A stretch of 18,446 nucleotides of DNA from Pseudomonadota bacterium. GTDB taxonomy: Bacteria; Pseudomonadota; Alphaproteobacteria; Sphingomonadales; Sphingomonadaceae. Shown here in pieces: positions 1-7,348 of the stretch (the stretch's first letter is position 1; each line of letters begins with the position of its first letter). Made by a program: the position numbers and the translations under genes. Location: contig JAEXLC010000098.1 of the NCBI GenBank assembly GCA_023445495.1, forward strand, positions 1-18,446. The letters run 5' to 3'. The notes beneath the pieces were generated by a model that saw only the letters and a list, made by a program, of their open reading frames with translations, did no database searches and was not told the DNA's origin.

Positions 1-19
1 CCCCGGCACAAGGCCGGGG
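1..19. repeat. GC-rich palindrome, REP-like
   Basis: Perfect inverted repeat: CCCCGGC (1-7), loop ACAAG (8-12), GCCGGGG (13-19), followed by GTGACGA. Similar short CCCCGG...CCGGGG palindromes are frequent between genes in sphingomonad genomes, which is recollection rather than a search. It is probably cut by the window edge, so its full extent is unknown. Confidence 0.5.
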
Positions 20-48
20 TGACGAGGTTTTGTCGATCCGGTCTTGGC

Positions 49-73
49 AGCCGGCGCTCATTGGACGCCGGCT
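49..73 (-). terminator. Hairpin downstream of the cupin gene, possible terminator
   Basis: A perfect 8-bp stem, AGCCGGCG (49-56) and CGCCGGCT (66-73), encloses a 9-nt loop. It begins 18 nt past the stop codon of the minus-strand cupin gene, where an operon end is expected. No T-tract follows on the minus strand, so factor-independent termination is not certain. Confidence 0.4.
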
Positions 74-90
74 CCTATCTGCAGTCCGGC

Positions 91-552
91 TCAGGGCTTG
101 GCGGTGTAGACCGTGTCCGTCGGCCCCCAGCCGCTGATATAGACGATCGCCGGCTGCTCCCGCGTCAGGGCGAAATGCGCATCGTCGGCGCCTTCGGTGT
201 AGAAACTGCCCGGGGGCAAGGCCTTCACCTTCGCCTCGTCGGCGGTGGCGCCATAGCCGAAATACCAGGTTCCGCTGACCACCACCGCGCTGCGTGCGTC
301 GCGGTGGGTATGCGCCTGGATCCGGGTATGGGCGGGCACCCGGATCTCGATCGTGTAGGGGCCGGCCTTGGTAGGATCGCCGAGCAGCACGGTGGTGCGG
401 ATGCCGGCGACGCCGGAGGTGCCCGGCCCCGCCCCGCCCTTGGCAAGCGCCTCGATCTCCGTCGGCGTCAGGCGCACCTGCTGCGCCTGGGCCGGGAGGC
501 TGGCCAGCAGGGCGAAGGGCACGATGCCGGCGGCGAGCAGATGCATCCTCAT
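91..552 (-). CDS. Exported cupin-domain protein
   Basis: A 153-residue protein with an N-terminal signal peptide (hydrophobic stretch at about 5-20, likely cleaved near AQA at 21-23), so probably periplasmic. The rest is one small beta-barrel cupin. Motif 1 is seen as H81-T-H83 in AHTHRDARSAVVVSG, but the usual glutamate of that motif is replaced (S88 lies near its place). Motif 2 is LPPGSFYTEGADDAH with H126. The three histidines could hold a metal. Cupins of this size include dioxygenases, isomerases and binding proteins, so no reaction is assigned. Its ATG overlaps the TGA of the upstream hydrolase gene (ATGA), indicating translational coupling and a shared transcript. It appears to be the last gene of the minus-strand cluster. 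Confidence 0.85.
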   Translation of the reverse strand: MRMHLLAAGIVPFALLASLPAQAQQVRLTPTEIEALAKGGAGPGTSGVAGIRTTVLLGDPTKAGPYTIEIRVPAHTRIQAHTHRDARSAVVVSGTWYFGYGATADEAKVKALPPGSFYTEGADDAHFALTREQPAIVYISGWGPTDTVYTAKP

Positions 553-1466
553 CGGCCAGTCCCCAGGAAGGCCTTCACCAGCTTGACCGTCGCGGTGGGG
601 TTCTCCTCCATGATCCAGTGGCCGGAATCGGGGACGACCCCTTCGGTCACGTTGGTGGCGCCGGCACGCATCACCGCGGCCATGGTCAGCCCGAACGACT
701 TCTCGCCGCCGAGCGCGAGGATCGGCATGTTCAGCTTCGCGCCGGTGGCGAGCCAGGCGCGGTTGTCGATCGCGTCCTGATCGAAGGCGGCGAACTGGGC
801 GAAGCCGGAATGCATGCCGCCGGGACGCGCGTAGAGCGCCGCGTAATGCTGGCGCGACTTCTCGTCGAACCGGGCGGGATGGGCCGAGAACTCGTTCCAG
901 AAGCGATCGAGATAGATGCGCTCACGGCCGGCGACCAGGCGCTCCATGTCGGGCCCGCCGAAGCGGAAATGCCAGAGCAGCGGGTTCTTGAGGATCTCCT
1001 CCCACGGGCCGACGCCGGGCACCGGCGCATCGATCAGCACGAAATGACCGACCCGATCGGGCTGCTGGGTGGCTAGGGCAAAGCCGACCATGTTGCCGAT
1101 GTCATGCGTGACCATGTCGAACTTCTGGATGCCGAGCGCGGCGAGCACGCCCTGCATGTCCCGGCCCTGGTTCATCTTGTCGAACCCGCCGGCGGGATGG
1201 GCGGACAGGCCCATGCCGCGCAGATCGGGCACGATCACGGTGTGATCGTCGTCGAGCGCCGCGGCGAGCGGCGACCACATGTCACCGGTCTCGCCATAGC
1301 CATGGAGCAGCAGCACGGCCGGCCCATGCCCGCCGACGCGGACATGGATGGTGGTGCCGTTCGTCTTGATTTCCTGCGTCTTGAAGGCGGCCGGGAACGG
1401 CGCGACCTGCGCGGAGGCGGGCGCGGCGACGCAAAGTGCCGTCGCCATGAGCAGAGATTTGAGCAT
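549..1466 (-). CDS. Exported alpha/beta hydrolase (epoxide hydrolase/dehalogenase-like)
   Basis: A 305-residue alpha/beta-hydrolase with a clear signal peptide (1-19, ending ASA), so periplasmic. The oxyanion motif is HGYG at 55-58. The nucleophile elbow reads THDIGNMVG with Asp122, as in epoxide hydrolases and haloalkane/haloacetate dehalogenases rather than Ser esterases. The catalytic His is H283 in PDSGHW. The cap (about 150-215, with FGGPDMERLVAGRERIYLDRFW) resembles the fluoroacetate dehalogenase group. However, the two substrate-binding arginines that follow the Asp in those enzymes (DRGAR) are Ile123 and Met126 here, so haloacetate dehalogenation is unlikely. An AAGGAG Shine-Dalgarno precedes the ATG. 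A 106-nt gap separates it from the PLP-protein gene upstream, so it may have its own promoter or be read through. Substrate unknown. Confidence 0.85.
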   Translation of the reverse strand: MLKSLLMATALCVAAPASAQVAPFPAAFKTQEIKTNGTTIHVRVGGHGPAVLLLHGYGETGDMWSPLAAALDDDHTVIVPDLRGMGLSAHPAGGFDKMNQGRDMQGVLAALGIQKFDMVTHDIGNMVGFALATQQPDRVGHFVLIDAPVPGVGPWEEILKNPLLWHFRFGGPDMERLVAGRERIYLDRFWNEFSAHPARFDEKSRQHYAALYARPGGMHSGFAQFAAFDQDAIDNRAWLATGAKLNMPILALGGEKSFGLTMAAVMRAGATNVTEGVVPDSGHWIMEENPTATVKLVKAFLGTGR

Positions 1467-1572
1467 TGGGGACTCCTTGAGCCTTGGAAAAGGATTTCCC
1501 AGGAAGAGTGTCCGGGCGGCATGCCCGTCTCAATGCCAGCGCGGGGGCCAGACGATACCCGGACGGGTAAAG

Positions 1573-2859
1573 TCAGGCCGAGACCGGCAAGGTCGGCCAG
1601 CGATCGACGATGCGCTGGCCGTCGAACACCGCGATGTCGCCGAACTGGAGGAACAGCGCCTCGCTCTGGTTCGGGCGCAGGAAGACATAGTCGTCGGGCC
1701 GCAGCGCGACCCTTGCCGAGCCGGTGAGCAGCTCCTGGTTGCTCGATCGCCCGAACAGCCCGTTATATTCGAGGCCCGGCGGCGAGACCGGGGTGGCAAG
1801 CCAGTGGCCGCCATAGACGAAGAAGCCCTTCTCCGTATTCGGATCGAAGAAGTTGATCGGGCCGGACAGCCATTCATAGCCGGGCAGGCGGAAGCGCTGC
1901 TGCGCCTTGATCACCGGCGTGGCGATGAAGGCGGCGGGCAAATGCGGCTCGAGCGTCGGCACGTCGAAGTCCACCGGCTTCACGAAGGCGGAACCGACCG
2001 ACACTTCGTTCGCTGCCGTCCCCTTGCCCGCATGGAGCGCATAGGTGGGGCTGCCCGCGCCGTTGAGCGTCAGCCCGGCGGGGTCGATTCCGATGGCCCT
2101 TATAGATGCTATTGATTTGCGATAGCGATCCTGCGCCTCGGCAAAGGCGGCGGCGGGATCGAGCATCTTCACGACATGCGGGTCATAGCCCATCAGCCCC
2201 GACACGCTGAGCAGCGGGTTGGCACGCGCCTGCGCCACGGCCCTGGCCAGGCTCTCGGGATCGGGGAAGCCGCCGCGATGCAGCCCGACATCGATCTCGA
2301 AGGCGACACGGACCGGGCGGCCGATGCCCTGCGCGATCCCGGCATATTGAGCCAGCCGCTCGGGCGTATCGATCAGCCACTGCACCTTGGCGCCGGCTTC
2401 CGGGCTGTGGGTGCGCAGGAAGGCCGCCGCCTCCAGCGCGGGCAGCGGCTTGCCGAGCAGCAAGTCGGCATCGGGGTGCAGCCGCGCCATGTCGGCCAGC
2501 ATCGCGCCGTTGAACACCATCAGCCGATTGGTGCCCATGCCGGCGGCGACATGGGCGATCAGATTGGGGGACGGCAGCGACTTGACCACCACGCGCAGCG
2601 GCAGGCGCGACGGCGCCAGCACCTTCCTGGCGGCGGCGATGTTGTGGTCCAGCCGCTGGCGATCGACCACCAGCACCGGATGCGCGATGCCAGCGTCGCG
2701 CAGCGCCTTGCTCAGCCGGAGGAAATAGGTGTCGTGCGCGCCGCCCTGGTCGCCCTTGCGCAACGCCGCGACGCCGATGCCGCCGGCGACCACCGCCGCG
2801 CCGCCGACGATCATCGCCCGGCGGCCGAAGCGGCGCGGCTTTGCGGGTGCCTCAGCCAT
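1573..2859 (-). CDS. Tat-signalled PLP protein, D-threonine aldolase/alanine racemase fold, atypical metal site
   Basis: A 428-residue protein. The N-terminus has twin arginines (RRFGRRAMIVGG) and a hydrophobic core to about residue 33 without a clear AxA site, so it is probably Tat-exported and possibly membrane-anchored. Residues 58-290 match the alanine-racemase-type PLP barrel of D-threonine aldolases and D-serine dehydratases: VLVVDRQRLDHNI then VVVKSLPS, with Lys93 as likely PLP lysine. The C-terminal domain ends FGDIAVFDGQRIVDRWP, as in that family. The segment that normally carries the metal ligands (PNHxD or PNHxC) reads PNQSE, replacing His by Gln and Asp/Cys by Glu. Canonical metal-dependent aldolase or dehydratase activity is therefore doubtful. 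Its start overlaps the upstream oxidase stop by 8 nt. A periplasmic location is unusual for a PLP enzyme. The reaction is not assigned. Confidence 0.85.
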   Translation of the reverse strand: MAEAPAKPRRFGRRAMIVGGAAVVAGGIGVAALRKGDQGGAHDTYFLRLSKALRDAGIAHPVLVVDRQRLDHNIAAARKVLAPSRLPLRVVVKSLPSPNLIAHVAAGMGTNRLMVFNGAMLADMARLHPDADLLLGKPLPALEAAAFLRTHSPEAGAKVQWLIDTPERLAQYAGIAQGIGRPVRVAFEIDVGLHRGGFPDPESLARAVAQARANPLLSVSGLMGYDPHVVKMLDPAAAFAEAQDRYRKSIASIRAIGIDPAGLTLNGAGSPTYALHAGKGTAANEVSVGSAFVKPVDFDVPTLEPHLPAAFIATPVIKAQQRFRLPGYEWLSGPINFFDPNTEKGFFVYGGHWLATPVSPPGLEYNGLFGRSSNQELLTGSARVALRPDDYVFLRPNQSEALFLQFGDIAVFDGQRIVDRWPTLPVSA

Positions 2860-4267
2860 GTCCCACGATCCCCCTGAGATAGGAATTCAGCATCCGCCCC
2901 TGCGGATCGAGCGCGCGGCGGATCTCCATCGCGTCGCGCCAGCGCGGATAGAGGGCAGCGAAGTCCTGCGCGCCGAGCGAGTTCATCTTGCCCCAGTGCG
3001 GGCGGCCGCCATGGCGACGCAGGATCGGCTCGATCAGGGCGAAGAAGAAGTCGTGGTCCTCCTTGTAATAGGCATGGACCGCGACCGATCCGCTCTCGCG
3101 CTGGTAGAAGGGCGAGAGCCAGGCATCGTCGGCCGCGACGATCCGCGCCTCGAACGGGAAGAACACGTCGCGGCGATGCGTCTCGACCGCGTCGATCACC
3201 TCGCGCAGGGCGGCGACATGCGCCTCGATCGGCACATGATATTCGATTTCCTTGAAGCGCACCGGGCGCTCGTTGGAAAGCAGCTTCCAGCCTTCGTCGA
3301 CCGCGATCTCGGGCTGGATGCGGTCGAGCTCGCGCGCGGCGATCGTGCGGCGCATGCCCGGCGCGAACTCGAACACGTCGCGCAACGTCTTGAGGCTCAT
3401 CAGCGTCTCGGCATCGGCATCGGGACCGCGCGGCTGCACCGGATCGCTGGTCACGTCATGGGTGATGACCGCGCAGCGATTGGTGAAGGGCAGCACCAGG
3501 AACTCGGCATTGCGGTGCCGGGCACGCAAGGTGGGCCAGTCCTCCAGCACCTCGCGGGTATGGCGGATCTCGACGCGCTTGCGCACCCGGGTGAGCGGCC
3601 GGTTCCGCAGCGTCACCTGCGTCACCACGCCGAACGCGCCGAGATTGACGCGGGCGGCGTTGAAGATGTCGGCATTGCGGGTGGCATCGCAGTCGAGGAT
3701 CTCGCCCGAGGGCGTGGCGAGCCGCATCGCGACGACCTCGCCGTGCAGCGCCTTCAGCCCCTTTCCGGTGCCGTGGGTACCGGTGGCGAGTGCGCCAGCG
3801 AGCGACTGCTTGTTGATGTCCGGCAGGTTGGGCATCTCCTGCCCGATCGCGGCGAGCGCGCTGCCCAGGTCGCGCAGGCGCGTGCCCGCCCAGACCGTCG
3901 CCTGATGCTTCGCCGTGTCATGGGCCACCAGGCCGGTCAGCCCGTCGAGCGTAACGAGCGTGCCCTCGGTCGGCACCAGCTGCGAGAAGGAATGGCCCGA
4001 GCCGACCGGGCGCACCGGCGCCGGGCCGGACTTGAGCAGCGCGGCCAGTTCGTCCTCGCTGGCCGGTGCGGCGCGTCTGGCGGGATAGGATTGCGCGGTG
4101 CCCGCCCAATTGCGCCACAGCAGGTTGCCGGCCTTGTCATTGAGCGGCGGTTCGGGAGGCTCGCGGTCGAGCCAGAGCCGGCGACCGGCGAGCCCCCCTG
4201 CGGTCAGCGCCCCCGCACCGACCACACCTCCACCGACCAGCAGCGCGCGGCGCGAGATCCGGGCCAT
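2852..4267 (-). CDS. Tat-signalled FAD-dependent sugar-lactone/alditol oxidoreductase (arabinonolactone oxidase family)
   Basis: A 471-residue flavoprotein. The N-terminus ARISRRALLVGGG plus a Gly/Ala-rich hydrophobic stretch is a good Tat signal, without an obvious cleavage site. The FAD_binding_4 domain spans about 60-240: RPVGSGHSFSQL at 86-97 has His92 at the position that carries covalent FAD in alditol and gulonolactone oxidases, followed by LAGALATGTHGTG. The C-terminal ALO-type domain ends with RPHWGKMNSL and a DPQGRMLNSYL terminus. The family oxidises aldonolactones or alditols, passing electrons to O2 or to cytochrome c. The adjacent cytochrome c gene (3 nt upstream) favours a dehydrogenase here, which is inference. 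Its stop overlaps the start of the PLP-protein gene. Substrate and direction of product flow are not determinable from sequence. Confidence 0.9.
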   Translation of the reverse strand: MARISRRALLVGGGVVGAGALTAGGLAGRRLWLDREPPEPPLNDKAGNLLWRNWAGTAQSYPARRAAPASEDELAALLKSGPAPVRPVGSGHSFSQLVPTEGTLVTLDGLTGLVAHDTAKHQATVWAGTRLRDLGSALAAIGQEMPNLPDINKQSLAGALATGTHGTGKGLKALHGEVVAMRLATPSGEILDCDATRNADIFNAARVNLGAFGVVTQVTLRNRPLTRVRKRVEIRHTREVLEDWPTLRARHRNAEFLVLPFTNRCAVITHDVTSDPVQPRGPDADAETLMSLKTLRDVFEFAPGMRRTIAARELDRIQPEIAVDEGWKLLSNERPVRFKEIEYHVPIEAHVAALREVIDAVETHRRDVFFPFEARIVAADDAWLSPFYQRESGSVAVHAYYKEDHDFFFALIEPILRRHGGRPHWGKMNSLGAQDFAALYPRWRDAMEIRRALDPQGRMLNSYLRGIVGHG

Positions 4268-4270
4268 CGC

Positions 4271-4678
4271 TCAGCGCCCCGCCATGAAGCGGATCAGCGC
4301 GGCATAATCCTCGGGCTTGCAGGCGAAGCATTGCCCGCCCGGCGGCATGCCATTGAGCCCGGCCACGGCGTTGCGGGTGAGCTCCTGCTCGCCCTTGGCC
4401 CAGCGCGGATCCCAGGCAGCGCGGTCGCCGGTCAGCGGCGCGCCGGTGTCGCGCACCGTGTGGCAGGCCTTGCACGAGGTCTCGTAGAGCTGGGCGAGAT
4501 GCTGGCTGGCCGGCTGCATCGCCGCGCTCTGTGCCTCGGTGATCGGCGACGGGCGGGCGGCGGGCGTTCCGGTAGAGCCGCCACAGGCGGACAGCGCAAC
4601 CAGGCCTGCCACGGCCAGGCTCCGCGCCCCTGCCCTCCGGACCCAAGCCCCACGCAATTCCCCCCGCGGCAAGGCCAT
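4271..4678 (-). CDS. Cytochrome c5-family lipoprotein
   Basis: Monohaem cytochrome c of 135 residues from the chosen ATG at 4678. Earlier in-frame starts at 4690 (ATG) and 4696 (GTG) exist, but a GGGGG Shine-Dalgarno sits 5 nt before 4678. Residues 20-32 (SLAVAGLVALSAC) form a lipoprotein signal with lipobox LSAC, so Cys32 is probably lipidated. The haem motif is CKACH at 69-73. Axial Met111 lies in GMPPGG, followed by the C-x-x-C pair (QCFAC) typical of cytochrome c5, and DYAALIRFM closes the fold. It is first gene of the minus-strand cluster, 3 nt before the flavoprotein gene. The likely role is accepting electrons from that flavoprotein and passing them to the respiratory chain. Fold confidence is high; partner assignment is inferred from gene order. 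Confidence 0.9.
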   Translation of the reverse strand: MALPRGELRGAWVRRAGARSLAVAGLVALSACGGSTGTPAARPSPITEAQSAAMQPASQHLAQLYETSCKACHTVRDTGAPLTGDRAAWDPRWAKGEQELTRNAVAGLNGMPPGGQCFACKPEDYAALIRFMAGR

Positions 4679-4689
4679 GCGCACCCCCA

Positions 4690-4733
4690 TTGACACTATA
4701 AATTAGTCATGGCTAACTAATAGTCATCGCTAA
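4690..4733. promoter_or_regulatory. Divergent promoter/operator region with dyad and direct repeat
   Basis: This lies between the divergent cytochrome and receptor genes. On the plus strand TTGACA (4690-4695) is a perfect -35 hexamer. The following -10 is weak (TAACTA or ACTAAT at 4714-4721) and lies inside the repeats. On the minus strand TATAGT (4700-4695) is a possible -10, with no good -35. The repeats are an inverted repeat ATTAGT-N8-ACTAAT (4702-4721), containing the near-palindrome TTAGTCATGGCTAA (4703-4716), and a direct repeat TAGTCAT(G/C)GCTAA at 4704-4716 and 4721-4733. This AT-rich block stands out from its GC-rich surroundings. It is a plausible operator for the TetR-family regulator at the end of the plus-strand operon. 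Function is inferred. Confidence 0.5.
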
Positions 4734-4765
4734 TCCGGTCAAGAGCCGTACGCGAGGGGGACTGG

Positions 4766-4906
4766 GTGGCCGACCAAGCGAACCAAGCATTGTCCGATAC
4801 CCGAAGGACGCCGCGCGGCGCCCTGCCCCAACTGCATTTCGATCCTACCCGGCGCGCCATCGCGCGGGAACTGCGCTGCCCGGCAACGGGCCGAAAGGAC
4901 TTCTAG
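4766..4906 (+). CDS. Possible small ORF in the receptor gene leader
   Basis: A GTG-started reading frame of 46 codons begins MADQANQALSDTRRTPRG and ends CPATGRKDF before TAG, 36 nt ahead of the TonB-receptor ATG and in the same frame. An AGGGGG-type Shine-Dalgarno (about 4755-4760) is well spaced from the GTG. The frame is Arg-rich, has GC-biased third positions somewhat lower than neighbouring genes, and has no signal peptide or known motif. It could be a leader peptide, a small protein or chance. No homologue is recognised. Confidence 0.2.
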   Translation: MADQANQALSDTRRTPRGALPQLHFDPTRRAIARELRCPATGRKDF

Positions 4907-4942
4907 CAAAGAGCAAAACGGCACACGCCAGAGGGAGGCGAC

Positions 4943-7348
4943 ATGAGGGAAGTGCAAAGGGGGACGGCAATCTGCGCGGCGGCATTGCTGTGGAGCGGCC
5001 AGGCATGGGCGCAGACGGGAACGCCAGGCGAGACAGGCGCCACGGCTGGCAACGAGGAAATCGTCGTCACCGCGCAGCGACGGGAACAGTCGCTCCAGGA
5101 TGTGCCGATCAGCGTCAACGTGTTCAGCGCGGCGACGCTCGACGCGCTGGGCGCGCAGAGCGCCGGCGACATCGACACCTTCACCCCGGGCCTGACGATC
5201 GACGACACTTCGGTCACCCAGCCCCATTACTCGATCCGCGGCGTCGACTCCGACGATTTCGGCATCGGCACCGAGCCAGCGGTCGGCGTGTTTATCGACG
5301 GCGTCTATACCGGCCGCTCCGGCTCGGCGCTGATCTTCTTCAACGATGTCGACCGCGTCGAAGTGCTGAAGGGGCCACAGGGCACGCTGTTCGGGCGCAA
5401 CACCTCGGCGGGCGCGATCTCGATCATCACCAAGAAGCCGGTCGATGCGTTCGAGGGCAATGCCCAGCTGCGCTTCGGCAATTACGGGCGGAAGCGCGCC
5501 GAGGGCATGCTCAACGTGCCGCTGGGCGATACGCTCGCGCTGCGGGTGAACGGCGTCTACAACAAGCGCAACGGCTATCTGACCGATGCCGTGACCGGTC
5601 AGGACTATGAGCGCGAGGACAATTGGTCGGGCCGCGCCGCGCTGCGCTTCCGGCCGGGTCCGGGCACCGATATCCTGCTCGCCTATGACCATGACAACAC
5701 CCACAAGGACGGCCCCGCCGCGATCGGCATCGGCCCGCTCGCGCTCAGCCAGGATCCCGAGGGGCCCTTCGCCAACGACACGCTCGGCGGATCGCGCGAA
5801 TCCCGGCTGCTCGATGCGTTCACGCTGACCATCGACCAGGACCTGGGCGACAAGCTCAAGCTGACCAGCCTCTCTTCCTATCGCTGGTTCAAGACGCTCA
5901 ACCGCGAGGACGAGGACGGCACCAACCTGGCCGCGCATCACCTCGACACCGAGAATAACGAACGCAACCGGAGCTATTACCAGGAGTTGCGCCTCGCCCA
6001 GTCGACCAGCGCCCTCACCTGGGTGCTCGGCGCCAGCTATTTCCACGAGAGCGCCACCCAGAAGACCCGGACGATCGCGTTGACCGACTCGATCGACACG
6101 GTGCTGGCCAATGTCGCCGGTCTGCCGCTGTTCACCGTGCTCGACAGCGTCGGGCTTCCAGTGTTCGGGCTCCCCTGGGTGGAATCGATCGACAATCATG
6201 CCGACAATGATTCCTACGCGGCATTCGGCGACCTCACCTGGTCCGCCACTCCGAAGCTGAACCTCACGGTGGGCCTGCGCTACACGCGGGACGAGAAGCA
6301 ATTCTCCTGGCGGGTCAATCCGTACAGTGCGCCGGGGCTGGAGCAGGTCGGCGCACCGGGCGCGCTCTACAACGCGATCCTGGGCGCCAATGTCTTCCCC
6401 GCGGCCGCGACGATCAGCGTCGCCGATTTCTACGACGCGGTGGTCGGCACCAACATCATCTTCGAGGCGGGCGCGCTGAACGGCACGCGTTTTACCCGCA
6501 AGGAGAGCTTCTCCGACGTCAGCCCGCGTTTCGTGATCGACTATCACTTCACGCCCGACGTGATGGCCTATGCCTCGGCCGCGCGCGGCTACAAGGCGGG
6601 TGGATACAACAGCGTCGAGCTCAATTCCTTCTTCAAGCCCGAGACGGTGTGGAACTTCGAAGGCGGTCTCAAGTCGAACCTGTTCGAGCGCCGGCTGCAG
6701 TTCAACCTGTCCGCCTATCACTATGTCTATCGCGACCGGCAGCAGCTCAGCCTGGAATCGATCAGCGGATCGGGCGTGCCGCAATATGTGACGCTGAGCG
6801 GCGACTCCAGGGCCTGGGGCATCGACCTCGACACGCGCTTCGCGATCGCACCGGGTATCTCGATCGGCGCGGTGGCGGGCTATATCGACTCGGTCTGGGT
6901 CAGCCGCACCGAGCAGGGCGTGGATATCGACGGCCAGCCGACCGGCGAGCCCAGCTTCCGCGGCGTGCTGAACGCACATCTCGACCGCGACCTTGGCGGC
7001 GGGGCCGGTGGCATCTTCGCCGATGCCAGCTACAGCTACACCTCGAAGCGGCGGCTCAACGATGCGATCCGCGCTTCGGACGCGGCGCTGGAGAACAGCC
7101 CGATCTATGGCGACATGGTCGATTTCTCGAAGCTCAAGCGCCTGCGCGGGAGCCGCGAGATCGTCAATGCGCGGATCGGCTGGCGGCTGCCGGGCAATGC
7201 CTTCTCGCTCTCGGTCTTCGCCGAGAATCTGTTCGACGTGCGCACCCCGCGCACGCTCAACCCGATCAGCGCGCAGACGCTCGGCACGCCCTATGTCCGC
7301 ATGGACCGGCCGCGCTTCTGGGGAGTGGAGCTGAATGGGCGGTTCTGA
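4943..7348 (+). CDS. TonB-dependent outer-membrane receptor
   Basis: An 801-residue receptor with signal peptide 1-23 (AWA before Gln24) and TonB box EEIVVTAQ at 38-45. The plug domain follows (about 48-165: QSLQDVPISV, YSIRGVDSDDFG, VEVLKGPQGTLFGRNTSAG), then a 22-strand-type barrel with many aromatic-ended strands and terminal Phe801, the usual outer-membrane sorting signal. Proteins of this type import scarce ligands, including oligosaccharides and aryl glycosides in sphingomonads, using TonB-ExbBD energy. No N-terminal signalling extension for a sigma/anti-sigma pair is present. A GGGAGG Shine-Dalgarno precedes the ATG. The gene overlaps the GH1 gene by 14 nt, so the ligand is probably a beta-glycoside. 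The assignment to family is firm; the ligand is inferred from context. Confidence 0.95.
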   Translation: MREVQRGTAICAAALLWSGQAWAQTGTPGETGATAGNEEIVVTAQRREQSLQDVPISVNVFSAATLDALGAQSAGDIDTFTPGLTIDDTSVTQPHYSIRGVDSDDFGIGTEPAVGVFIDGVYTGRSGSALIFFNDVDRVEVLKGPQGTLFGRNTSAGAISIITKKPVDAFEGNAQLRFGNYGRKRAEGMLNVPLGDTLALRVNGVYNKRNGYLTDAVTGQDYEREDNWSGRAALRFRPGPGTDILLAYDHDNTHKDGPAAIGIGPLALSQDPEGPFANDTLGGSRESRLLDAFTLTIDQDLGDKLKLTSLSSYRWFKTLNREDEDGTNLAAHHLDTENNERNRSYYQELRLAQSTSALTWVLGASYFHESATQKTRTIALTDSIDTVLANVAGLPLFTVLDSVGLPVFGLPWVESIDNHADNDSYAAFGDLTWSATPKLNLTVGLRYTRDEKQFSWRVNPYSAPGLEQVGAPGALYNAILGANVFPAAATISVADFYDAVVGTNIIFEAGALNGTRFTRKESFSDVSPRFVIDYHFTPDVMAYASAARGYKAGGYNSVELNSFFKPETVWNFEGGLKSNLFERRLQFNLSAYHYVYRDRQQLSLESISGSGVPQYVTLSGDSRAWGIDLDTRFAIAPGISIGAVAGYIDSVWVSRTEQGVDIDGQPTGEPSFRGVLNAHLDRDLGGGAGGIFADASYSYTSKRRLNDAIRASDAALENSPIYGDMVDFSKLKRLRGSREIVNARIGWRLPGNAFSLSVFAENLFDVRTPRTLNPISAQTLGTPYVRMDRPRFWGVELNGRF

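Noticed and set aside
549..1466. Haloacetate (fluoroacetate) dehalogenase
   Set aside because: The cap is similar, but the two carboxylate-binding arginines after the nucleophile are Ile and Met.
1467..1572. GGAAA-AGGA-TTTCC repeat in the gap before the hydrolase gene as an operator
   Set aside because: Only 5-bp arms, no clear promoter elements nearby; could easily be chance.
1573..2859. Functional D-threonine aldolase or D-serine dehydratase
   Set aside because: The fold matches, but the metal ligand segment is PNQSE instead of PNHxD/C, so the activity name is not justified.
2729..4693. Plus-strand open frame (654 codons) opposite the flavoprotein and cytochrome genes
   Set aside because: Shadow of real minus-strand genes; translation has no recognisable fold.
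4739..6979. Long minus-strand open frame (746 codons) opposite the TonB receptor
   Set aside because: Its translation is Arg/Glu/Asp/His-rich without any domain and it is the antisense shadow of an excellent receptor gene; such frames are expected in GC-rich DNA.
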